The translations under genes were made by a program, and so were the position numbers. Below, one piece after another: positions 27,622 to 38,830 of a stretch of 64,000 bases of DNA. The stretch is from Phoronis australis (Eukaryota > Phoronida > Phoronidae). Below the pieces are notes generated by a model that made no database searches, had not been told where the DNA came from, and saw only the letters and a program-made list of their open reading frames with translations. The first letter of the stretch is position 1. Each line of letters opens with the position of its first letter. The DNA lies in contig NMRA01000463.1 of NCBI GenBank assembly GCA_002633005.1, positions 146,992-210,991 of the forward strand, in the 5' to 3' direction.

Positions 27622-27921
27622 ATAGACCTGGGACCCGTTTTATCAAAAGTCGCAAGTCTGGTCGTAGCAAGGATGGTCGTAGACACGTTTGCGACAAGGC
27701 AACGCTGCATTTTGCAAGACCGAAACGACTGTTACCGACATAGAAGCGTTCGAAGTTCCCATTCAAGCCAAGCACTCACCTTCATAACCCACGTGGGTGG
27801 ATTTTTCGCTGAGAACAACGTGGTACGACCGTTCTCAAAATCTCGCTGAGAACGGTGCGTTACGACCGTTCTCAAGGTAAGAGCAGGTTGATGACCTTTC
27901 ACAAAACGGGGCCCAGTCTAT
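27622..27921. mobile_element. 300-bp inverted-repeat element with CCCGTTT ends
   Basis: The left end reads ATAGACCTGGGACCCGTTTT. The right end, read inward, gives ATAGACTGGGCCCCGTTTTG, and the similarity continues for about 30 bp. The interior holds two 37-bp tandem copies (from 27806 and 27843) of a unit that itself folds through GAGAAC and GTTCTC. No transposase is encoded. I infer a MITE. A second element with CCCGTTTC ends lies at 45057-45312. The 61-codon frame inside it is not a gene. Confidence 0.7.
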
Positions 27922-30900
27922 CAATTATTTGAACGGCAAATACTTCACCCTATGTTGGAATAATGCTAATATTCGTAATAACAGTAGAAACTGAATTAAA
28001 TTACAATGACAGTAACAATCACTTCCAACATCAGAGTAGAGGCAGTGGTAGATTTAAGGGTGGGGGGGGGGAGCAACGGGGCTACGGCCCCGCTAAAATA
28101 CTCCCAGATTCTATTTGGCAGTGCGGTGGTGCGAATTTCTGACGAGCAAAATCCTGGCTAATACTCTGCCCGGCACTCCAACTCAAAATCCTGGTTCCGC
28201 CCTTGTGGGGTTTATCAAGGTAGGGTAAAGGGGATGGGGAAAAATGGGCTCGGGCAAAAATTAAGAGAAAATTCGGGAAAATTATTATCTGAACAACAAG
28301 GTCCAAATACGCTTAGATTACAACTTCACAACGTTAAACACCTTCACTCTATAATGTGTGTCACCGGATGGCTATGCAACGTTACCCTCAATAACACAAC
28401 ACGACGTAACTTCTGTTGAATGTTATCTAACTTTACGTAAGGTGTCTCGTTAGCTTCCCTGGTTGCCGTATTAATATTTCTACTGTAATGATATCAATCA
28501 CAGAAATTGTTAACGCCGGCATGATTGCGAGAATACAAAAATAATCCCCTAAATAACAAATCTTTTTTACTCACACTGACTTACAAATCACAGCGAAATA
28601 GAATTAAACTACGGGTATCAGGTGGAATAAACGTTTAAACTTAATAATTCCCGTTTGTGTTAGGCGTTTACATTTTAAATAAGTTCTCTCCCTAATCTTG
28701 GAGATGTTAATTTGTTTTGGGTTATGGCTGACTTAAAGCAATATTTTGTTTACCTGAATCAGTTTCTCCCGAAACCAAGCCCTAAAACGTTGTTGTATTT
28801 ACCTGAATGAGTTTCTCCCAAAACCCAACTTACCGCGAAATCGCAAATTTGCCGCAACAAAGACAATTAAACGCGGCCAGTGTTTTTGTGCAAACGGATT
28901 AGCAATTCATTGGTGCGTTGTAAATTTCAGAAAACTCATGCAATCTCATGTAAGGCAAATATTAATCAAATGAAAGCGTATGTTTACACAAATATCGACA
29001 TGTTTGACTTTGCACATCGATGTGAGTATAATTACCCGCCAAAGTTAAGTTTTGATATGACGGCTGGAGGCAAGACCACCCAATCCAAACACTGCGACTG
29101 TGTTGTCTTATACGGAGTGCAAGAAAGGTATGACGAGCTATTTTTCGATTATACGGCACTGGGGATATTTGGAGACAAAATTAGATAGACACTAAGCTTA
29201 TAAACTTTTTAAACTCTTTTCAAATTCATCGTTACCTTGGTAATGAATAACAGATAAATCTTTCATCAATCAGAGACCCTTCTTCATAAGGCAAGTTTTA
29301 TACTGGCAGCTGCTACACTAAGGTATAATCTTGCACTATTTATTGCAACGCGCATGGGCGTTTGCTCGGTTGGTGTTTGTCGCCTCAAACGTTTTTTTGC
29401 GGAAAATAATTCAAATGCAATTAAAATAATTTTCCGTTGTGTTACCCGGTGTCATCATTTTAGAACACGTTCTATTCGTCGAGTTGGCTGGTACTTCTTA
29501 ACGGGACATTCTTGGTCGAGTGAGAACTGAAAGTATATTTAGTCATGCATGGAATCGAATCCAATGCATGCAGCAACGTGGCAGTTGAACGTTATGGCGA
29601 TGAGCCAAAACATAAGCACGCGTTAAATTAGGATACCCCCTGATATCGCTAGTTGCAGTAGCATTACGATATACATGTACTATCATGTCACTGGCATTGG
29701 CGCTGCAATAGAAATTCGATTGTGGTCGTGAATTTGTTAATTGCGGTCATAATCAGTTCAATATCGAAAACCTTTACAAAATGTCTCTCTTGCAAGATCG
29801 CCACGCGAGATCGCACGTCTGTCACGTGACATGTGACGCGGCGATTGATTGTTAGTCATCCGTCGTTTCGTTGTGAGCATCTCAAGCCCTATATGACTGA
29901 GACGTCCCTCCAGAACCTCTCGCGTATTTTTGTAGACTGAAAATTCCCATCGGAGAATGACTGGCCGCAAGACTGAAGTTCGCGCATACGCAGATAACAA
30001 TTGTCTGCGATTGAGATGTTGAGACAATATTCGCGGTGTTCCGGATGACGGAGCGTTACACCACAACGCTTCGTTGCGTAGAACTAGAAACTTTCATAAA
30101 GCAACTGATAAAACATCAAATAAAGTATGGCACGCTTGAAGAATCTCACAAGTTCCTTGACACCATCCATTCAGTAATTGGCCCGCAGGGTTTAATTACA
30201 CATATTGTTATGCTGTGTGATTGGCATCTCGAGAAGAGTTGCATTATCACGCACCCTTTGTTTGAACGAAACCAGATTAAATCACTCGCCATACACAACG
30301 ATATATTCTCTAAACAAGTTCATTACAATAATTAAGTTTGCTCTCTTGCCATATAACGTATAATAACAAGATGTCATTCCGTATATCTAACTCAATTTCA
30401 GATTGCATCATAACTCACTAACCTTATCACTTTTTACAGCTAAACATTAATGTCTAGACAGGATGTATAACGTTACCAGTTGTTTGAATAACGCTTTCGC
30501 CTTTAACTGAAACTCCATTAAGACCGAACTTGCTTGCGGCAGATGCGCACATCAGAATTAATATAGGAAATATAATTAGCAATAAATAATTTAGCTCGCT
30601 AGTGAACATCAGCATACTCAGTTGCCTTCAATGTTTATGTTTCAGGCATACGTAGATGTTAAATGGTACATTTATCATGTTTTATAGATGCCGGCGTGGG
30701 CTTTTCTTCCATTTTATTGTACCATTCTCACCGGAACATGTATATAATCATCACCGTCGTCATCATCGTCATCGTCATCATCATTTTCATAGTCATCTTT
30801 ATGATGATGACAATTATTGTGATGAGTAGAACTATAGCTATCATCATGATGGCGACAATGTTGAAGATACTGATGACGTCGACGATGATGATCACGAAAA

Positions 30901-32958
30901 ATGAGATAACTATAAGGGTATCATTTGTTATGCTTGATGCACGGTACTTTTTCTCAATGTTGGCTCGTTCATTGGGATAAATACTATCGTTAGTGTGGCG
31001 TCGTAAACGCTGTTAGGACGTTAGAAAATAAATGCTGAATGGAGCGCAGGAAGGTTGCTTGATGATGAAGGATGAGAAAACTGCCAAATAACACCGGCGA
31101 GCAAATGTTAACTATTTTTTTTCTCATAGAATTTGTAACGTTATTGGATTACCAGGTGTTAAAACACGCTTTGAGGTACGATGTGTCTACAACGAATTCA
31201 CACGTTCATAAAGGAACACAGTCAACTCGATCTTCACAAAACATTTGCACGCCTACATACACCCAGCTGCGCGATGCACGGAGTCCTCGCGTATTTTAAC
31301 CAACGCTCTATTATCACACGTGCCTCAAGCAGCCGGCGCAATCTTACGCATATAAGCACTTGTTACCATCAACATATATAACCGCTGAGAGCCGCAGCAT
31401 TATAAATTACGACATTCGTCAATACTCGGACAACGAGTGCACTCGATAACCGGACTCTATGAATGGAAGATATGAAACGTTGGCGAAGTAACAGTTTTAA
31501 ACAGATAATCATCCTTTTTCATAACAGTCAAAAGAACCAGTGAAGTATCGTGTGTATACTTCCAGTCGGACAATAGGGAAACAATTTTGCTTCTGGCTTA
31601 ATGAAGAAGGTTGATTTATGGGCCACTTTGGCGAAGTAGACCAGCGGGTTGGAGAGGGATTAGTCCGGATTAAAGTTTTTCGTAAAACAAGGAAGTCCCG
31701 ATTTTCGTAAAGCTGTTTGCACGACTTGAAGTTCGTGTTTTCACTCGCAGAAGCTTTTAGCGTTTTGACTGCTTAAGAGAAAGCTTAATGTTGGCAGACA
31801 CCAAAAGAATCCCCTATCTGGGCGGATCATATTTGCGAGTTCAAAATTCCAGTGCTCTTGGGTTTGTATTACCACACACGTCGGTCAGTCCTGCACGCAG
31901 TTCCAACACTACTTTGAACAACGTGTCGTGGATAGGCACGTTTTAAACCAATACTAGACTGTTGTAAAATGCAAACTCTTCCCAGTAGGTTAGCAGCGGT
32001 GTGTAGAGCAAGATGTTTTCTAAAGTTTTTCATATACAGAGGCCCGTTGCGTAGCTCGTTATTCGTGACAAGCCCATGAAAGTTTTAGTAGTGAGGTCAC
32101 GTGCTTCTCTCTTTGCGAAGTATCAGGAGCTATTATCGAACTCGGAAGCCAAACTAGTTTGGGCGAACGCGTCGCATACTACTTTGCAAAGCCGGGACTG
32201 TGGTGCACAACGGACGATCTGACGCGTCATTTGTCAACCAAAAACTTGCATATAAATACCCCAAAGACAGGAACCTTCAAGTTAATGTTGCCTGTTATGC
32301 ACCACTAGAGCACTTGGTCATACATGTACATATCATACTTTGGTTAAACTTTTACCTGTGACAGGAAGGTATTTCCTTGTAGTTATAAGAAACATACAAT
32401 CACCACATATTCTCATTATCATCGTACGTTCACTCATAAAATAACTTAAGGGCGTCGAAAACAAGTTTCATTTCAGTTAAATACACTAAGAGACGCATTG
32501 CACTCTATTCAGACTACTTGTCATTCATTCAGACATCCACACTGTATCGGAAGCGGCACTCAGCTCCGCCGGCTAGTGAATGAAGCCAAACGATTTACCC
32601 AGGTGCAAAAAATATCTTACAAACAGTGTTGGTAGCCTTTCACTGATTCACACCTCAGATGTCAAGAAGCGCTATGTAAACAGATCGGTTTGCTCGTGTT
32701 ATTTTTTCTGGACCACTGTTTAACTTTTGCAAACAACATACTCGTGAATGGCGTCCAAAAGTCAAAGTAAGGATCGATGTTAAATCAACAACAATAGAAA
32801 CCACAATCACTCCAGCGATATCAACACCTATATCTGTGGCTGAGATTTGCTGGGCGGAAGCAAAGATGCTCACGAGGTGGGTGATTTGAACAATAGAAAA
32901 TGGCCACGGGCGGCTCTGCTATTCATTTGTCGATGTTGAAAACACATTGATGGGACAT
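27922..32958. other. No recognisable gene; small duplications and a triplet tract
   Basis: A G-run followed by a GGGGCTACGGCCCC hairpin lies at 28061-28095. A 49-bp tandem duplication (TTTACCTGAAT[C/G]AGTTTCTCCC) starts at 28749 and 28798. Frames of 99-102 codons at 28880-29188, 29758-30066 and 30036-30335 match no family I know and overlap on both strands, so I do not call them. Confidence 0.45.
30741..30896. repeat. Imperfect ATC/GTC trinucleotide tract
   Basis: Triplets ATC, GTC and ATG dominate. The resulting + frame is Ile-, Val- and Met-rich and looks like a membrane segment only because of the repeat. Confidence 0.75.
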
Positions 32959-33293
32959 ATGCTTCAACATTGGAAAAATACTACATACGTAGTCAAATAC
33001 AGCGCGTAACAATCCGGCTATGTTCATATGCGTTACCACACTTATCAGCTTAAAATGTATTAAACGACATAGGCAAAAATTGAATTTCAGGCCTCAAAAG
33101 TGAGGCCACCAGTATTAATATGGGGGTCCGCTGTACGGCCGCCTTTCGGCGAGGTCTGCTATACTAGTATAGGGCGCCCCATTTTTGAGGCCTGAAATTC
33201 AATTTCTTGCCTACATGTATGACATTTTCATAAGAATATTAGTCATTTTGAATAATAAGCTGTTACTAGATCTTGGAATAGATTGTTCAACAA
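32959..33293 (+). repeat. First copy of a 335-bp duplication at an assembly gap
   Basis: This 335-bp block is repeated at 33295-33629 at exactly the same length. I find three substitutions: cac[t/c]... at the CACTTATCAG/CATTTATCAG site, CGACATA/CGACACA, and TTCGGCGAG/TTCTGCGAG. The copies abut a single N. Confidence 0.95.
33070..33213. mobile_element. 144-bp palindromic MITE, copy 1
   Basis: The ends are TAGGCAAAAATTGAATTTCA on the left and, inverted, TAGGCAAGAAATTGAATTTC on the right. The inverted repeats are about 28 bp and extend through AGGCCTCAAAA. The middle carries GGCCGCC/GGCG and ACTAGTAT inverted motifs, so most of the element can fold. The outer TA may be the target-site duplication. 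No coding sequence is present. Confidence 0.8.
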
Positions 33294-33294
33294 N
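33294..33294. other. Assembly gap (single N)
   Basis: One undetermined base separates two near-identical 335-bp blocks. The block pair joined at an N is most simply explained by contig ends, possibly two haplotypes, placed end to end and not merged. Confidence 0.9.
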
Positions 33295-33629
33295 ATGCTT
33301 CAACATTGGAAAAATACTACATACGTAGTCAAATACAGCGCGTAACAATCCGGCTATGTTCATATGCGTTACCACATTTATCAGCTTAAAATGTATTAAA
33401 CGACACAGGCAAAAATTGAATTTCAGGCCTCAAAAGTGAGGCCACCAGTATTAATATGGGGGTCCGCTGTACGGCCGCCTTTCTGCGAGGTCTGCTATAC
33501 TAGTATAGGGCGCCCCATTTTTGAGGCCTGAAATTCAATTTCTTGCCTACATGTATGACATTTTCATAAGAATATTAGTCATTTTGAATAATAAGCTGTT
33601 ACTAGATCTTGGAATAGATTGTTCAACAA
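33295..33629 (+). repeat. Second copy of the 335-bp duplication
   Basis: This copy has the same length as 32959-33293 and about 99 percent identity. The sequence to the right of 33629 continues as unique DNA, while the first copy stops at the N. That is the expected pattern for overlapping contig ends. Confidence 0.95.
33406..33549. mobile_element. 144-bp palindromic MITE, copy 2
   Basis: This is the same element as 33070-33213, carried inside the duplicated block. The first T of the left TAGGC end is C here. It is probably not an independent insertion. Confidence 0.8.
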
Positions 33630-36335
33630 CTTATTGCAAATTGACTCTGAGTATTTTATTGTCTGATATCACATATTCACCTTTTCCTGAAATATGTTGC
33701 GATAAACTAATTTTTTACATGTGACTAGATGTCACAATGAATGACGACGGCCTGAACACGGCTGACTTTCCACTTTGCCGTGCAGTAGCCCGCCAGGTGT
33801 ATCCTACACCCCAGTAAAGTAACAGCCTCGTTCGGCATATTTGTCAATTTATATCAAAAATTTTACACTTAAAGAAAACGCTATCAAAATTCCCTATCCA
33901 ATTTTAACTTTCGTTGCCCAAAGTTTTGAAGAATAATGCCAAGGAAAAATAAGTTGAATTCATCAAGTCCCTTCCCCAATATTGAGCCACTTTACACTGT
34001 AGAAATATGTTTTTCATATATTTATTTGTTTTTGCATAGTGACATACATACTATTAGAACATGACGATGACACACAATCACCCACGCACACAAACACGCT
34101 CGCTCCCACACGCGCACATGCAAGCAAACACACGCACATGTATATGAGAGCTTTGATAGTAACTTACATTGTATCTCATCAATATAGTGGTTAGTCAAAA
34201 TGACCTGCCGGTGTTTCCATCGTTCATTGTATTCCACAAACTTGCTATTTTTTAGACGAATGTATTTCTGAATATTCAGCTCATATTCTATTCGACTCCA
34301 GAAACTATTTACATTTAAAGGACACTTTCCGGTGCTACAACTAAATAAACAGTTCGCACAGCAACAATACCCAGTTCATGGCTAATGATTTTTGCCTTTT
34401 TGCAATGTTCCGAAAATCATCATCTTTCTGTAAACCGCTCTTATCTAACGACCAAGCATTAACTTGTGACAGTGAAATTTCTAGTCATGCTGCATGAAAA
34501 ATACACGCACTAATGTCTCTCTTTCTACATTACAGAGGGTTCTACATGTAATTTTACAGGCAGCCATATTTGTTTTAAACAATTACGAAATGAAAGCCAA
34601 ACTCCTGTGTCTAGTAAGTGAACAGTTTAAGGGAATTAATTGATAGTATCTTATCATCAATATCGAAATTTTCCGTCGAAAAAAATCATGCGGTTGGTCA
34701 TTTTTATATAACGGATCCTTTACCAGTTTGCACGTTGTCCTACGTGCGTTTCGAGGAATGATGGACCCCACGCATTTTTTAGGATTTCAATTTTCATTGA
34801 TACGGTTCTAAGACATCTTTTGACGGAAAAGAAAAGATTTGCTCATAAGCAAAGAAGTGAGATCAGCCTGCCAGTCCAAATTGAATGTGTTTCTTTGGAG
34901 ACAGACGGCAATTCAACGGACAGACCAACGGCATAAAAGCTAGATACATCAAGAACCACCCTTGAATAAATTGATATGTTTTCCTGAAGCCTCTTACACC
35001 GTCTCAGTGCTTTTTCTCTTCACACGAACATAATTGTGAAAACAGCCGATTACCTTCATTAGACAGTCTTAGCGATGTGAAAACATGGGAACTTGTCACA
35101 ATGTTTTTGTTTAGCGACGAGATAAAACGCGCTTCGCAACTCAAGTAATCTGACGGTGTTTAGCGAGTTGACACTCAAACATAACCGAAGCGTAAGGAAT
35201 ACGCTTAAGCAAACTGGTTACGTCATGGAGATTTTTTTCTTTCTCAGAATCTGCTCCGCAGGTGCAATCCCCGCAAAGGATTACCAAACTTGAGCATCCC
35301 TAATTAGAGAACCGGTACAGGCGGTAATGATACGATGTACCCGAATACCTGCCGGTCACATGAACGTTTCGATACCAATATGACAAGTCTGAGGCATAAA
35401 ATGGTATTGTCGGTCGAGTGCTGAGCGAATATGGAGAGGTTGTTGGGTTAAAAAAATGAAAGATTACCGCGGACCTGATAACAATATAATGACGGAACAA
35501 GTGTCGCTCGGCGTACTGACCAAGGCAAATGACTTACGTATCTTCATCATAAGTGCTTCACTCTGCAGCTAAACTTGGTCAGAAACTCATTTTTCGGTAC
35601 AACGAACCATCAAGGCGATCACCATTCATGTACAGCAATGGTGCACTTGCACACAAAAGCGGCAAGCAACCGAACACTCGAGAGAAACCTCATTTCTACT
35701 TGGCCTGATTTTTCACCTGTTCTGTCTCGATACGTTATTCCTGTTTTTCTAGTCACTGCTATTTTATGAAAACACAGATAACTCGGTCACAGTCGTGAAG
35801 AAAAATTTGTCAATATGAAGTTTCGAACCCGATATTATGAGAAAAGCTGCAATTGAATAATTTCGGAGACTCTTCGAAGAACTGTTTAAGCAGCCTCTCA
35901 CTGGCCTTAACCTGAGGGTGGGCCGGGACACAACGGAGATCACGAGGTTCTTTTTCATTGATTCAGTTCGACGCCCATGACAGACTTGAGTTTGACAGCT
36001 GTTGTTTACTCCATAAAGACTCCCCCGTCCGGCGACCAGCATTGCAACCCTGGTCGCCAACAATTTCGCGTTTTCATGTTTTGTATTAAACGTCTTCGTT
36101 CGCCTGTGCCTCTCAGTGTCGGGCTGGCGGAGAACAGATGGAACGCCCTATCCTTATAGAGGGCCATCTAGTTCAAAACATTTGAACCCGAACACTATTA
36201 TACTAAAATATTTATCATGTATATTTGAGTGTTGGTCTATAAGTTATCATTTAAAACCCGATGTACCGGAGTGGACACACTAGTGCCCTCCAACAACCGT
36301 TAACACAGCTACCTAGCTTAGTACAACAACAGGTT
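33630..36335. other. No recognisable gene; CA-rich patch
   Basis: A CA/CG-rich low-complexity patch lies at 34072-34141. One candidate minus-strand exon is listed separately. The remaining frames, including overlapping + and - frames near 35.6-36.2 kb, resemble nothing I know. Confidence 0.45.
34168..34324 (-). CDS. Candidate exon, unrecognised protein
   Basis: Minus-strand reading gives about 52 open codons ending one base into a codon at a consensus donor, CAAT|GTAAGT. The peptide is charged and Trp/Tyr-containing (for example KFVEYNERWKHRQ and NHYIDEIQ) and looks like ordinary soluble protein. A possible AG acceptor precedes base 34324, but its pyrimidine tract is poor. I cannot assign a family. 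The stretch lacks a Met, so it could only be an internal exon. A chance open frame is a real alternative. Confidence 0.25.
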
Positions 36336-36670
36336 AACGTCAGTCTTGAGTGCGTACGAATAAGCTTGCCTGCTTACGCCTGCCAGCGTCAAATTTTTAT
36401 TTTACTCTGTTCCAGGTACAAAATAGCTTTCGGGGCAAATTCACATTTCCATTATAGCCAGAAATTCAGCCGAGCAACTCTGCCGCAATATACGACAAAC
36501 TAACGTCAGTCTTGCGTGTGTATTCATGTTTCCGTGATTACACTGTACGTCGGCCACCGTCGATCTATGACAGTGCCGACTGTTTCAGGTGCAAAATAAC
36601 CTTGGGCTAATTCTCGTTTCCATTAGCCAAGAATTCAATGCAACCATGTCGCAGTTTCCTAGCATTAGCT
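36336..36670 (+). repeat. Diverged tandem duplication, about 170 bp unit
   Basis: The first unit begins AACGTCAGTCTTGAGTG at 36336 and the second AACGTCAGTCTTGCGTG at 36502. Both continue through TTCCAGGTACAAAATA / TTTCAGGTGCAAAATA and TTTCCATTA, with indels. The divergence suggests an old event. Each unit has a CAG|GT motif, but no shared open frame connects the copies. Confidence 0.7.
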
Positions 36671-36945
36671 GTCTAATCTGTAGCACCAACACACGGATTC
36701 ATCTTTGAAAAAGTGTTCAGTTTAAGCTGCGCATTACGTTGCATTGAATCCTCGCGGAATCCATTAATCCGAGGTGTCTTGGGTCGACATAATATTAAAA
36801 GCCAACTATAATACGTGCCCTATGGCCTCCAAGTACCTGTTATTGTATCAAAGGTCGCTTGACCACCAACAAATAGCAGGCACCTCTATATTCAACGCCG
36901 TAGTGGCTCAGTCACACGAGGGTAGATCCTAGGACGAAAACATAC

Positions 36946-37094
36946 CTGAAAGCCAACAGGATGAACCCCTTACAACCTGCCAATGGATATACTTTGGTAT
37001 TCGAGGCCTGTTTTTGCCAGCGTTGATCGTGTCCTCCCGTACCCACCACACCGTTTGCTCAAGGTGTTGAGACAGTGTCCGGACGTTTTGCGAA
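36946..37094 (-). CDS. Candidate exon, unrecognised protein
   Basis: On the minus strand an open frame of 49 codons lies between an acceptor (CTTGTAG) and a donor (TTTCAG|GTATGT). It begins and ends one base into a codon. The peptide includes QTVWWVREDTINAG and RPRIPKYIHWQVV and has balanced composition. The GC content is higher than in the surroundings. I cannot name a family. A 24-bp stretch at about 37159-37182, with its own AG and GTATGT, could be the preceding microexon, but such short matches are common. The call is weak. Confidence 0.28.
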
Positions 37095-38135
37095 CTACAA
37101 GTATGACAGGACCCGCAATGGAAGGACAAAAATAAAAACATCACCAACAAAAGTTACATACCTTAAGTTTCTCAAGCCGTACCAACTGTAGGGTCAAATT
37201 AAAGAATTGGCCACGCGCTGTAGGAACGTCCGAGTTCGAATCACGAAATCCTTAATAATATTTAGTTCAGCTTAAGCCAGCTCAGTTAAGTAATACGCAA
37301 AGCGAACGGGTACTAAACACATGCCGGGACAGAAGCTCGACAACAATGCGCTATGAAAACACGGGGCGAAAGGTCTCCATTAAAAAGAAAATGCGTTCTT
37401 GTCAGGGCCTATAACATGAGCATTATTCAGCTCTAACCCCCGTGAAGGACCAATTGGGCAGCTACCTTTTTAACGCGCTAATACGATAATATCTTTTGAT
37501 GTCTTCCGCGCGAATGGCTGACAAAAAGTAAATATTTACTAGCGCGTTCTTTTTAATGATCCCGCTCACACCTGGGACAAATTTGAATGTGTTTTGACAA
37601 TGAAAAGAACCACTGGAAATCCTCATAATGCCGGTGCGGGATTTTTATTAACGTTCTACGTTGCATTTATTGACCATTAACCAATATATTTGAAATAATG
37701 ACTGTCGAAAGTTTAAACGTCTCGCATGTTGTGTAGGTAATAATTTGATGGCAGGTATATCAGGTTATTGATTAGCGCGGGACAAATTATATCTGTGAAA
37801 CTACCGGCGCCGATACGCTACGTGCATGTACATTGTACGAAGAAGGCGAAAAACTTTGGTACTCACAATCCGTTTTGCTCCCCCAAAAACAATGCAATGG
37901 TATCTAGAAAATAACGCATCTAATAATTGGTTATGCTGGAGATTTGTTAACTCGGAATTAGTTTTCTACAACACTGTTGTACAGAGGCTTATTTTAATGA
38001 GAAAAAAAACGAAACACAAAAACAGCTAAAGACATCCATCTAAGTCGGAAGAGATTCGAGAAAAGTACGAAGAGAGTGTTTGGTAACCCTCACTAGGTTT
38101 TCCGTTTTGAAGATAGAGAGACCTGTGGACATTGG

Positions 38136-38400
38136 ATTTTGTTGAACCAATTCTCGTTATTAGCCGGTTTGGAGTTTTGGTATTAGCGAGGTTTATTGTA
38201 CTCACAGTGTGTTTCGGTAAACAAATTCTTGCCAGGTTTGCAGTTTTGTTGATAACGAGACTTGCTCTCATTAAATTTTTGGTAAACCAATATTTCTTAG
38301 GTTTGTAGTTTTGCCGATAACGAGACCCGCCCAGGGTAGGCCTACATTTTGGTAAACCAATTCTCGCTAGGTTTGCAGTTTTGTTAACAGTGGCAGGGAC
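38136..38400. repeat. About 70-bp minisatellite, four diverged units
   Basis: Units start near 38136, 38210, 38277 and 38347 (spacing 74, 67, 70). They share GGTAAACCAAT, TAGGTTTGCAGTTTTG and GATAACGAGAC. Read on the minus strand they give a 134-codon frame in which NKTANLARI recurs. The reading frame is open but has no domain, and I regard it as a by-product of the repeat, with a small chance of a repeat-encoding gene. Confidence 0.75.
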
Positions 38401-38781
38401 CTGATCATTATTTTCTAGCAGCTCAGCCACATCGCCGTATTGATGACGGAGTTACAGTCAAACAAAACTTTAATTAAACAACAGAATGTTAATTATTCTA
38501 TGGCTCTCGTCAGCATCTAAAAATATCAACGTGAAGTAACCGGAATTATATTTTATTTTGAATTCATAGAGTGCAAAAACATGAACTTCTGAATACTATA
38601 ATGCAGATTCGCTGAGGATTTATATATATGTTCACTAATTTCCCTACGAAACGAATTTTTCTAACTTCAGCTGCAAAGGGTAACCTATTGCTTATGATCT
38701 GGATAAAATACGTGAGAATGTGCATCAAACAACGGAGAGCAATTTGTTCTCGTAACATCTATATTTGTAATTGAAATCCAT

Positions 38782-38830
38782 ACGAATTTGCGCTCATGAT
38801 GTAGACGAATTTGCGCTCATGATGTAGACG
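38782..38830 (+). repeat. 23-bp tandem duplication
   Basis: ACGAATTTGCGCTCATGATG recurs perfectly after 23 bp, and the match extends by TAG and the next three bases. Confidence 0.95.

Noticed and set aside
30663-30980. 105-codon + frame with a membrane-like Ile/Val/Met stretch
   Set aside because: The hydrophobic part coincides with the ATC/GTC repeat; there is no signal or domain outside it.
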